Below are positions 54,052 through 63,300 of a stretch of 64,000 nucleotides of DNA, one piece after another. A program made the translations under genes and the position numbers. Source of the stretch: Altibacter sp. HG106 (GTDB lineage: Bacteria > Bacteroidota > Bacteroidia > Flavobacteriales > Flavobacteriaceae); assembly GCF_028561755.1 (NCBI RefSeq), contig NZ_JAQQTD010000007.1:1-64000 (forward strand), read 5' to 3'. Every line of letters starts with the position of its first letter. Position 1 is the first letter of the stretch. The notes beneath the pieces were generated by a model, which was not told where the DNA came from, did not search any database, and saw nothing but the letters and a program-made list of their open reading frames with translations.

Positions 54052-55576
54052 CTGGGTTTTTTATAATGTCATGCGCACGCTCCTTATGCGCGGTTAATGT
54101 TTCTTTGTTCATTTTTTCGAGCAAATTCATCATCATGCTCATTCGTTGATTGTCTTTAAAGTACTCTTTTTTGTCATCTAGAAAATGCCAATACAAGCTG
54201 TTGAACGGGCAAGCATCCTTTCCGGTCTTTTTAGATACCTTATATTGGCAATCGCCGCAATAGTTGCTCATCTTATTAATATAACTTCCGCTGGAAACAT
54301 AAGGTTTGGTCGCGATTTTACCACCATCGGCAAACTGACTCATACCCCGGGTGTTGGTAATTTCAACCCATTCAATCGCATCTATGTAGATGCCCAAATA
54401 CCAGGCATCCACTTCGTCGGGATGCGTTTGCGTTAGGAGGGCAAAGTTGCCGGTGATCATCAACCGCTGAATATGATGTGCGTAAGCATGATCCATACTT
54501 TGCTTGATGGCATGATGCAAACAATTCATCTTGGTATCACCGGTCCAGTAGAAATCAGGGAGCTTATTCTGGTTGTCAAGTTTATTGGAGCGTCGAAATC
54601 CTGGCATTTCGAGCCAATACATGCCACGCATAAATTCACGCCATCCTAGAATTTGGCGCACAAAGCCTTCTACCTGAGAAATATCAATACGCTCTTTATC
54701 TTTTTCCCAGGTCTCGATCACGGCATCTATCACTTCCTTGGGAGAGAGCATTTTGGTGTTAAGCGCAAACGACAGTTTACTGTGGAAAAGAAACGACTCT
54801 TTGGGGTCCATCGCGTCTTGATAATCACCAAAATGTACTAGCAATTCTTCCGTAAAATACCGTAACACCGCTAGGCAATCGGTTCTGGAGGTTGGCCAAC
54901 GAAATTGCTTGGCATCAATGGTGCCCATGGTTTTAACCTGTTGATCCTTCAGTAAGGTGACCAGTTCTGAAACATCCTTTCGAAAGCCTTTATCATGCGG
55001 AATCTCGGGCGTGCCCTTCCATTTCTTGCGATTGCTCTTGTCGTAGTTCCATTTGCCTCCCTCCGGATCTTTATCGTTCACCATTAGAATATCGTGCTTC
55101 TTTCGCATGTAGCGATAGAAGTACTCCATGGTATAGGTTTTTTTGTCAGAAAAGAAGGAAGATAACTCTTCGCGGGTGGTCAAAAAGTGTTCGGTGTCGA
55201 AAGCTTCCGTTTGAATATCGATTGCTTCGCATAGTTCCTGTAATTGTTCGTCCAACCGATATTCATCAGGAAGCAGGTATTCAAATTTATCAATTTGTTC
55301 GATTTCTATGAGTGCGGTAATGTTCTTCGGAAGGGATTGTTGATTATCAGCATCGTCCAGCGTATGATACAGCACCCTGTGGCCGTGCTCTTGAAGCCAA
55401 TCCGAAAAATTCCGCATGGCGGCAAAGAATCCCACCACCTTCTGAATATGATGCGTTACATAGTCGGTTTCCTGACGCATTTCAGCCATATAATACAATA
55501 CGTTGTCATCAGACTCCGAAAACCAGCTGTGCTTGGCGTTTAACTGATCGCCTAAAATAAGTCGGAGTGTCTTCAT
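54041..55576 (-). CDS. Cryptochrome/photolyase of the FeS-BCP ((6-4) photolyase-like) class
   Basis: 511 residues. Uses blue light and FAD to repair UV lesions, in this class (6-4) photoproducts. N-terminal antenna Rossmann domain (LRLILGDQLNAKHSWF), C-terminal FAD domain with FVRQILGWREFMRGMYW and GNFALLTQTHPDEVDAWYL. Four cysteines likely hold a [4Fe-4S] cluster: one in MNCLHHAI and three in YCGDCQYKVSKKTGKDAC. This is the signature of PhrB-type enzymes. Its start overlaps the cry-DASH stop by four bases. Confidence 0.92.
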   Translation of the reverse strand: MKTLRLILGDQLNAKHSWFSESDDNVLYYMAEMRQETDYVTHHIQKVVGFFAAMRNFSDWLQEHGHRVLYHTLDDADNQQSLPKNITALIEIEQIDKFEYLLPDEYRLDEQLQELCEAIDIQTEAFDTEHFLTTREELSSFFSDKKTYTMEYFYRYMRKKHDILMVNDKDPEGGKWNYDKSNRKKWKGTPEIPHDKGFRKDVSELVTLLKDQQVKTMGTIDAKQFRWPTSRTDCLAVLRYFTEELLVHFGDYQDAMDPKESFLFHSKLSFALNTKMLSPKEVIDAVIETWEKDKERIDISQVEGFVRQILGWREFMRGMYWLEMPGFRRSNKLDNQNKLPDFYWTGDTKMNCLHHAIKQSMDHAYAHHIQRLMITGNFALLTQTHPDEVDAWYLGIYIDAIEWVEITNTRGMSQFADGGKIATKPYVSSGSYINKMSNYCGDCQYKVSKKTGKDACPFNSLYWHFLDDKKEYFKDNQRMSMMMNLLEKMNKETLTAHKERAHDIIKNPDAY

Positions 55577-56892
55577 ATGTCAGTAGTTTCAGCGGTCCAC
55601 AAGGCTCGAAAAGCGCCATCGGCATCGTAACGTTCCGCTTGCTTAGCCACATTAAATTTCCGGTCCCGTGGATCATTTCCGACGCCTGCCACATACATCC
55701 AATTGCCGTAGTTGCTATGCACGTCGTAATCGATGAGTTGTGATTCAAAGTAGGCGGCACCAATACGCCAATCCTGTAGTAGCTCTTTAGCAAAGTAGGA
55801 CGCCACATTTTGTCTTCCACGATTGCTCATCCACCCGGTCTTTTTAAACTCGATCATATTCGCATTCACAAAATCCGACTCCGTTTTACCCTCGATCCAG
55901 GCGTTAATTTGATCCCAATCCGTATTCCAATCGTACTCCTTTTGTAATATGCCTCCTAGCTGAAAAATCGCGTTCTCATGGGCAAGAGACACATATTTAA
56001 AGAAGTCGCGCCATATCAATTCGAAGAGCAACCAATACGTGTCTTGATTCTTTTCAATTTCTTTTTCATAGCGTTTTACCGCATGATATATGGTGCGTGA
56101 AGACACACTTCCATTGGCGAGCCAAGCAGAAAATTTTGAACTGTATGCCGTGCCTATGAGTCCGTTGCGCGTATGTTTATAGGTGCTTAATTGGCGTGTT
56201 TCAAAAAGATAATGTTGCAGGCGATGCAGTGCTTCTTTTTCTCCTCCGGAAAAAGGAAACGCGGTATTGGGATGTGTTTTAGGCGGACTAAGTTCCAGGG
56301 TTTTCCAACTGGGTACCTCTGTTTCTGTATCGACAAAGTTTGAAAGCTCAAGCGGTTCCGGCGCTACTAGTGGTCGCACTTCGGAATATTTTTCCAGTTT
56401 CTTTCGAAAGGTGGTAAACACCTTTGGAATGTCATTCAGAGCGAAGGGAACGTCGTCCGGGTGAAACAAAAACTGGTCATAACACGTTTGTACCGTCACA
56501 TTGGTTTCGATAAGATTTTTCTTGAGGTTGGTTATTATTTCTTTTTCTTCAGAAGTCCATTCTTCCTGGGTGTAAATACAGGAGATATCATATTCTGAAA
56601 TTAATTCGGGAAGAATTGTTTCGGGTTTTTCAAAATAAATGAACAATGGGATATTCAATTCCCGCAACGATAATCGTAGCTCTTTTACCGTCTCCTTTAG
56701 AAATTTCGCTCGAAAAGCGTTGGTCTTGGGAAATCCAAAGCGATCTTTCTGAAACTGCCTGGGGTCAAAGCAATATACGCCAATGACGTTGCGATGTTTG
56801 GTAGTAGCTTGGTATAAGGAGTGCTGATCCTTCGTTCGGAGGTCGTTCCGAAACCAAACTAATGCGGTACTGTTTTCTTTTTCTTTCGACAT
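55573..56892 (-). CDS. DASH-type cryptochrome
   Basis: 439 residues. Single-strand DNA (and perhaps duplex loop) photolyase with FAD and an antenna cofactor. N-terminal [18 protein letters not shown], then [11 protein letters not shown]-terminal FAD domain with [29 protein letters not shown] and [16 protein letters not shown], which are typical of cry-DASH. The first 34 bases overlap the end of a small DUF2256 gene. Followed by the FeS photolyase with a four-base overlap. Confidence 0.93.
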   Translation of the reverse strand: MSKEKENSTALVWFRNDLRTKDQHSLYQATTKHRNVIGVYCFDPRQFQKDRFGFPKTNAFRAKFLKETVKELRLSLRELNIPLFIYFEKPETILPELISEYDISCIYTQEEWTSEEKEIITNLKKNLIETNVTVQTCYDQFLFHPDDVPFALNDIPKVFTTFRKKLEKYSEVRPLVAPEPLELSNFVDTETEVPSWKTLELSPPKTHPNTAFPFSGGEKEALHRLQHYLFETRQLSTYKHTRNGLIGTAYSSKFSAWLANGSVSSRTIYHAVKRYEKEIEKNQDTYWLLFELIWRDFFKYVSLAHENAIFQLGGILQKEYDWNTDWDQINAWIEGKTESDFVNANMIEFKKTGWMSNRGRQNVASYFAKELLQDWRIGAAYFESQLIDYDVHSNYGNWMYVAGVGNDPRDRKFNVAKQAERYDADGAFRALWTAETTDI

Positions 56893-57002
56893 CCGTTGCT
56901 ACAATAAATAACCGATTCCCAGTCGCGTTCCCACTTTTTACGCCACTGAAAGGGTCGTTGACAAACCGGGCAAATTTTGGTAGGACGCTGAGAAGGTTTC
57001 AT
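56859..57002 (-). CDS. DUF2256 zinc-ribbon micro-protein, first gene of the photolyase operon
   Basis: 47 residues, found by reading the minus strand from the ATG at 57002 ([18 protein letters not shown]) to the TAG at 56859. Two Cys pairs (CPVC and YCSNGC) with the WRKKWERDW stretch between match DUF2256, a family usually encoded beside cryptochromes. Its stop lies inside the cry-DASH gene (34-base overlap). Very short, so automated annotation could miss it. Confidence 0.8.
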   Translation of the reverse strand: MKPSQRPTKICPVCQRPFQWRKKWERDWESVIYCSNGCRKKKKTVPH

Positions 57003-57058
57003 TTGTCTAACAAAAATAAACATCTGTTAAACAAAATCTGTTAAGAGAATGGCAAATT

Positions 57059-58339
57059 TTACAGATAGGGTAGGGCGCGTTCCAGTGCCATGCCGCGACT
57101 CCCCTTAATAAGCATATGGCTTTTCGGCAGCGGTTCTTTTTGAAGTGCTTGGGCGAAGGCATCAAAGGTTTCGAACACCTGTATGTGTGCAGCTGTATGG
57201 CGAGTAGCCGCAAAATGGGCGCCTACTAAAAACACCTTATCAATGGCTGCCGTATGCATCATATCAACAATTTGCTGATGCTCTTCGGAAGCGGTTGCCC
57301 CCAATTCGAACATATCACCCAGAATGGCGACTTTATGCGGCGCTTTGCGCGCGAGAAAATGCTTCAGCGCTGCTTGCATGCTAGTAGGGTTGGCGTTGTA
57401 GGCGTCCAGCAAAATATGGTGACCGTTGTGTTCTCGTTGTTCACTACGATTCATTTTTGGGTGGTAGCTTTCAATGGCGTTTTTAATGTTGTCGATGGTT
57501 ACGTTGAAGTGTATTCCTATCGCCACGGCCGCGGCAATATTTCCGAAGTGATACACACCCCCTAGCTGGCTTTGAATGGTGTTGTCTTGTGCCGCTACGG
57601 TAATGGTGGGATCTTCCGAAGCTAAGGTTATTGGAATATCGGCAGAAGCGTTACCAAAGGTGATGCGATTGACTCCTTCTGAATGCTGCAATTGTGTGGT
57701 GTCTGTGGCGTTGACAAACACCATTTTATGATGTTTTTTCAGATGCCGATAGAGTTCGGTTTTTCCTTGCACTACGCCTTCCAGACTTCCGAAGCCTTCT
57801 ATATGCGCTTTTCCGAAGTTGGTAATGTAGCCAAAGTCAGGCATGGCAAGAGAACTCAAGAATTCAATTTCCTTCAGGTGATTGGCGCCCATTTCAATAA
57901 TACCGTATTCGGTAGCAGGGGTGAGGCGCAGTAATGTAAGCGGCACACCAATATGATTGTTCAGGTTTCCTAGAGTGGCGACCGTATTGTACTGAGTAGA
58001 AAGTACCGCTTGAATGAGTTCTTTGGTCGTCGTCTTGCCGTTGCTACCGGTAAGCGCAATAATGGGAACGCCCAATTCGTTTCTGTGCAACGATGCGAGC
58101 TGTTGTAGTAAGGTCAATACATCATCACATAAAAGAGTTTTGCCAGGAACCGCATACTGTTCTTCATCGATCACGGCGTAGCGAGCTCCTTTGGAAAGGG
58201 CTTCTTGCGCAAAGGTGTTGCCATTAAAAGACGCGCCCTTCAAGGCAAAGAACAGGGAGTTCGGAAGGATCTTGCGGGTATCGGTACTCACACCATCGCA
58301 TTCCAGGAAAAGAGGGTATAGGGTTTCGGCGGTTACCAT
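57059..58339 (-). CDS. murF: UDP-N-acetylmuramoyl-tripeptide--D-alanyl-D-alanine ligase
   Basis: 426 residues. Adds D-Ala-D-Ala to UDP-MurNAc-tripeptide, the last cytoplasmic step before lipid I. ATP-binding P-loop ALTGSNGKTTTKELI (about 95-109), Mur-ligase marks EMGANHLKEIEFL and GNLNNHIGVPLTL, then NRSEQREHNGHHILLDAYNANP, split here. Start ATG at 58339. It follows gldJ on the same strand with a terminator between, a common flavobacterial neighbourhood. Confidence 0.96.
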   Translation of the reverse strand: MVTAETLYPLFLECDGVSTDTRKILPNSLFFALKGASFNGNTFAQEALSKGARYAVIDEEQYAVPGKTLLCDDVLTLLQQLASLHRNELGVPIIALTGSNGKTTTKELIQAVLSTQYNTVATLGNLNNHIGVPLTLLRLTPATEYGIIEMGANHLKEIEFLSSLAMPDFGYITNFGKAHIEGFGSLEGVVQGKTELYRHLKKHHKMVFVNATDTTQLQHSEGVNRITFGNASADIPITLASEDPTITVAAQDNTIQSQLGGVYHFGNIAAAVAIGIHFNVTIDNIKNAIESYHPKMNRSEQREHNGHHILLDAYNANPTSMQAALKHFLARKAPHKVAILGDMFELGATASEEHQQIVDMMHTAAIDKVFLVGAHFAATRHTAAHIQVFETFDAFAQALQKEPLPKSHMLIKGSRGMALERALPYL

Positions 58340-58366
58340 AGGGTTCTAGCTTGTTGAGAAGGTACT

Positions 58367-58400
58367 AAAAAACCCTCACATGGTGGCATGGAGGGTTTTT
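58367..58400 (-). terminator. Terminator after gldJ
   Basis: CCCTC-CATG / CATG-GAGGG stem with one bulged A, GTGG loop, flanked by A and T runs. It lies between the gldJ stop (58420) and the murF start. Confidence 0.75.
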
Positions 58401-58419
58401 GTATTTTTTCGTAAGACGC

Positions 58420-60108
58420 TTAGTGTCTTGGTCGTTTTCCTTTTTGTGATTTTGAACCTACACGAGACATGGCGCAACGGAATCCGATATAGTCGGTTGC
58501 CATATCCTGCGGGAAATAGCGTCGCTGAGCCGGATCTAACCAGTAGTCGCGATCTCTCCAGGATCCTCCTTTGTACACGCGTACTTCGTTGTTAATAAGG
58601 GTGGTTCGCTTGGTAGATTCGTCGTACTGACGTTCAAGGTTTCCAGTACTATCTGCATACACTTCGTGTGTAGGCGAGTTGTACATGCGCTTGCTGTTGT
58701 CTACTTCACTATCCCCACCATCATAGAAATCATTGCTGAAGGATTGATAGTAACGCGTAGAACGCTTATCTCCATCACGGTAATCGCGGTTATCGCTGGT
58801 AGAGAAGTTGGTTCTTAAATACGTTTCTGATTCGTCTACAGGCACCTGCAAGATTTCTCCCGGAAGGTTTCTCGCGACGATCTTACCGTTGCTCAAGGTG
58901 TCGTACACAATAGAATCGGCGGTCACTACTTTTACCTGACCGTCTTCGCCAATGGCGTTCTTGGTATAAACGTTTCCACGGTAATAGTTGAAGTCATTAA
59001 ACTCATCATCAACGATAGGTCGATAGACATCCGCCACCCATTCGGCTACGTTTCCGGCCATATCATAAAGTCCGAATTCATTGGGTTCGTACGATTTCAC
59101 TTCGGCTGTAATATCGGCACCGTCATCACTCCATCCTGCGATTCCACCGTAGTCACCGTCTCCTTGCTTGAAGTTCGCCAATTGATCTCCACGGCTTCGA
59201 CGTTTCCCTGAACGCGTATACTGTCCGTCCCATGGGTATTTCTTTCTTCCGCGGTATACATTGTAATTACGTAAACTTACCAAACCTAAAGCGGCATATT
59301 CCCACTCGGCTTCCGTTGGAAGTCGGTACGAAGGTAACAAAAGACCATCTTTGCGCTGAACGTATAAATTGGTACTGTCTTCGTTTCTTCTTGCTAAGGA
59401 TTCAGATCGTTTTCCGCCACGGGTAATAGAGTCATTTCCACCGTACGTTTTGGTAGGTGAATTTAAATACGTTTCTGTGCTGAAGGTTTCTCCCGGTTCT
59501 ACATCATATCGTGCGTTTCTCGAAGTAAATCCTTCTTCTTCCAGGATCAATTCGTTTACACGATCGGTACGCCAGTTACTGAATTCAACCGCTTGAATCC
59601 AACTTACACCCACCACCGGATAATCGGCATAGGCAGGGTGACGCAAATAGTTATTGGTCATCACCTCGTTGAAACCAAGTCGGTTTCTCCATACAAGAGT
59701 GTCTGGCAAGGCGCCTTCATATATTTTTCGATAGTTTTCTTCGGAAGGTGGAAACACCCCTTTCAACCAGTCAAGATATTCGAGGTACATTAAGTTAGTA
59801 ACCTCTGTTTCGTCCATGTAGAAGGACTGTACGTGTTGTTGATTCGGACTGTTATTCCAATCATGCATCGGATCATCTTGTACCCTCCCCATCGTAAAGG
59901 TTCCTCCTTCAATGAAGACCAAACCGGGGCCGGTTTCCTGTTCTTTTGCCTGCGGATTGTACTGGAAACCACCATCTTTGGAGTTCATTTTCCAACCGGT
60001 AGCACGAGAACTGTTCTTATAATCACGTGATTTGCTACAGCTCACAAAAAAGGTCGTAGCCACGACTGCCAAAGCAAGCTGCAACGCTAGGGTTTTTCTT
60101 AAGTTCAT
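58420..60108 (-). CDS. gldJ: Gliding motility lipoprotein GldJ
   Basis: 562 residues. Lipoprotein signal (MNLRKTLALQLALAVVATTF, lipobox FVSC). The body is a formylglycine-generating-enzyme/SUMF1-like fold: GLVFIEGGTFTMGRVQDD, the TEVTNLMYLEYLDW loop, PVVGVSWIQAVEFSNW, LPTEAEWEYAALG and NEFGLYDMAGNVAEWVADVY. GldJ helps stabilise other T9SS and gliding components (GldK in particular) and is needed for T9SS in Flavobacterium. It is divergent from porU with a 227-base gap. Confidence 0.95.
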   Translation of the reverse strand: MNLRKTLALQLALAVVATTFFVSCSKSRDYKNSSRATGWKMNSKDGGFQYNPQAKEQETGPGLVFIEGGTFTMGRVQDDPMHDWNNSPNQQHVQSFYMDETEVTNLMYLEYLDWLKGVFPPSEENYRKIYEGALPDTLVWRNRLGFNEVMTNNYLRHPAYADYPVVGVSWIQAVEFSNWRTDRVNELILEEEGFTSRNARYDVEPGETFSTETYLNSPTKTYGGNDSITRGGKRSESLARRNEDSTNLYVQRKDGLLLPSYRLPTEAEWEYAALGLVSLRNYNVYRGRKKYPWDGQYTRSGKRRSRGDQLANFKQGDGDYGGIAGWSDDGADITAEVKSYEPNEFGLYDMAGNVAEWVADVYRPIVDDEFNDFNYYRGNVYTKNAIGEDGQVKVVTADSIVYDTLSNGKIVARNLPGEILQVPVDESETYLRTNFSTSDNRDYRDGDKRSTRYYQSFSNDFYDGGDSEVDNSKRMYNSPTHEVYADSTGNLERQYDESTKRTTLINNEVRVYKGGSWRDRDYWLDPAQRRYFPQDMATDYIGFRCAMSRVGSKSQKGKRPRH

Positions 60109-60289
60109 AGTTTAAGGTTGTGCAAAATTGGGTTCGCAATATACTAATTAACGTCAAAAGCGCAATATTATTTTGTTAAATTAATACGCTGTAAGGATAG
60201 GTCTTAGCGACCGACACTGTTCGATAACGCTTCAATTTTTGGTTTAGTATATCATGCCAATATGATTGCTTATAGTGTTGCTGAAAAAC

Positions 60290-60321
60290 TTGCCTCTTAC
60301 AGAATACTAAGTGTATATTTG
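60290..60321 (+). promoter_or_regulatory. Candidate promoter of porU
   Basis: TTG (60290-60292), 21 bases, TATATTTG (60314-60321), an exact -7 match. It gives a short leader before the ATG at 60336. The gldJ-porU gap (60109-60335) is otherwise featureless. Confidence 0.55.
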
Positions 60322-60335
60322 AGGCGTTAGTATTT

Positions 60336-63300
60336 ATGATGAGAAAATCCTTACTAGTTGTCGTTTTCTTTTTGTTTCTATTGCCGATTGTAGCGCAACA
60401 GCGTTCGGTGACTATTGATTGGAGCCGACTCAACCCGTCGGCTACCGAAAGTGCCACAAAGACTTCCGCCAATCCTTCGGAAATACTAACCACGCGTGAG
60501 AGTGTCTCTCAATCGTTGCATGTAGATGAATTTCAGCTGGCGTTTTACTACCATTGGCGGGATAATGCCTGGGTGGCGCCAAACTCCTTACAGCTTACCA
60601 ACGTACGCTACGAAAGTGTAACCGCTGCGGAAAGAGCCGCGGTCAATGAAACGTTGGTGCCTACATCCATTACGGCTTCTATTAGTACGAGCAGTGCTCG
60701 TGATGTATTGCATACACAACTTATGATTTCTCCTATAGTGCGTAGAAACGGAAGCCTTCAAAAGGTGGTTTCCTTTGATTTTACGGTTTCGTATGGAGGC
60801 CGTAGCAGTATCGGGACTAAAATGCCATTGAGCAATTCGGTCCTGGCAAACGGTGTCTGGTTCAAATTCAGAATTGATAAATCGGGTGTCTACCAACTCG
60901 ATCGTTCTTTTCTCGAGCGTTTGGGGATGAATGTCGGGAGCATCAATCCCCGGAACCTTAAAATTTATGGTCATGGAGGGAAGCCCTTACCATTGGCGAA
61001 CGACCTTAATGATCAAATCGATTTACCCGAAGTCGCCATAAAAGTCGTGGGAGAAGCCGATAATTCTTTTGACTCGGGTGATTTTATTTTGTTTTACGGC
61101 GAAGGAACTCAGGGTTATGTCGAGGAAAACGATTCTCACCTCAATCCCTACAGTGATGAAACCTATTATTACATTACCGCCGATGGTGGTCCGGGTCTTC
61201 GCGTGCGTCCCATGAACGAACCCTCTGGAGCCGGAACGCCTATTACTACCTTTAACGACGCACTGTTCTTTGAGGAAGATGAATTTAGTCCGTCGCTGGT
61301 GGGAAGACAATGGTATGGCAACAGATTTGATATCGAAAGTGAGCAATCCTTTACTTTTACCATTCCTAATATTGTGAGTAGCGTCCCCACCAATATAATT
61401 ATCCGGGCCGCAGCAACCTCCGAGTCCATAACCTCTATGGCGGTCTCGGTAAATGGTACCAGCCTCGACCCCTTAAATTTTGGGGCCACTAGTCAGTCTT
61501 TTTTACTGTCCATTCAAGAAACGACCGCAGAAGTTCCGCTAGGTACAGAAGAAATTACGGTAGACATGACCTATAATAATTCGGGTAACCCTTCTTCTGT
61601 AGCCTATCTGGATTATATACGCATTGAAACCATGCGAGCGCTTGCGGGTGTAGCGGGTCAATTGTCCTTCCGATATAACGATGCCGCGACGAGTTCTGGC
61701 GTTGGGGAATATCAAATCGCAAATGCCGCCCAATTTTCAGAAGTGTGGGATGTTACACAGCCAGCTTCGATTGTGGTGAAAGAACACGACGGAAGTGGTT
61801 CTCTTACCTTCAAGGCTAATTTGGGAGAAATTCGAGAGTATGTGGCGGTAAACCCTTCCGACTACTTTACCCCTATCGAAATTCCTGACGCGCGTGTACC
61901 CAACCAAAACCTGAAAGGAAGCGTCTTCAATGCCACTGGCGGCGGATTTCAGGATGTTGACTATCTAATTGTCGCGCCCCCCATTTTCATTCAGCCTGCC
62001 CTGCGATTGGCAGATCATCATAGAAACCATAGTGGGCTGCGGGTCAAGGTAGTCACTACCGATAAGATCTACCAGGAATTTAGTAGTGGGAAACAGGATA
62101 TTTCGGCCATTCGAAACTTTGTCAAGTATATATATGACAATGCGTCCAATGCTGAAAATCGCATTAAGTACGTAGGCTTCTTCGGAGATACTTCCGTAGA
62201 TTATAAAAACCGACTTCCCGGTAATAACAATATGGTCCCCACCTATCACGAGCTTATAGGAAGTAGTTCTGTACAATCGTATATGAGTGATGATTTCTTC
62301 GGAATGATAGACTCGGGAGAAGGTACCATGCTAAGCAATGATCGCTTAGACATTGCGGTGGGACGAATCCTGGCCGACAATGTTACCCTCGCCAATCAAA
62401 TGGTTGATAAGATTATAGGATATTCTTCAAATGCTGCCTACGGAAACTGGCGCAATAACTTTGTGTTGGTTTCTGACGATGTAGATGAGGTGTACGAATA
62501 TGAAGACATTGAGGTTACGCTAGATGCCTTAGGCGATCAGATTGAAGCAGAAATACCCTTCGTTAACGTTAAAAAAATTCATTCCGACGCCTTCCAACAA
62601 GAAACCTCTGCCGGAGGAAATAGATACCCGGCGGTCACCGAAGCGATTGAAAATGCAATCGACGTAGGTTCATTAGTAATGACCTACCTGGGGCATGGTG
62701 GAGAAGACGGACTCGCAAAAGAATTTATCTTCACAAAGACCATTGCGCAAGAACTCAAAAACACCAATCGCTATCCCTGCATCGTCACGGTTACCTGCGA
62801 GTTTTCAAAATTCGATAACCCGCTACGTGTCACAGCAGGAGAACTTACCTACTGGAATCCAGACGGTGGTGCCATTACCCTTATAACTACCACCAGGTCT
62901 ATTAATGTATCGGTCGGGGTAGATTTTAATCAGCAATTAGCGCCGTTTCTTTTTGGTTTTGAAACGCCCGATTACCCAACACCGGCGGAAGCCCTTCGAT
63001 TGGCAAAAGCGAATATTAATGCGGAACAAAGACGCGTAGCATTTTGTGTAGGAGATCCGGCTTTAAAATTGGCCTTTCCGAAGAACAAAATAGAGCTTAC
63101 TACAATCAATGGTATCCCAATCGAAGCGTCCACCGATACGCTTCAGGCCCTCAGTAAAGTGCGACTGGGCGGAGTAGTCACCGACCCGGCCGGAAATGTA
63201 TTAACCGATTACAATGGAGTGCTAGAGGCCAAGGTATTTGATAAGTATGTAGACCGACAAACTCTTGGGAACGATGGCGTGCGTGATCCTACCACCAATG

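Larger units (their letters stand above)
1706..63083. repeat. Dispersed octamer TTCCGAAG / CTTCGGAA, at least 47 copies
   Basis: I found 47 exact copies by eye, e.g. 1706, 7973, 9198, 11607, 16890, 17647, 22441, 27420, 33283, 43554, 48770, 57541, 57787, 57811, 63076 (start positions). About 2 are expected for one 8-mer on both strands. Copies are spread throughout, in both orientations within genes, with a few in gaps (36079 just before a start, 50799, 11607). Confidence 0.7.
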
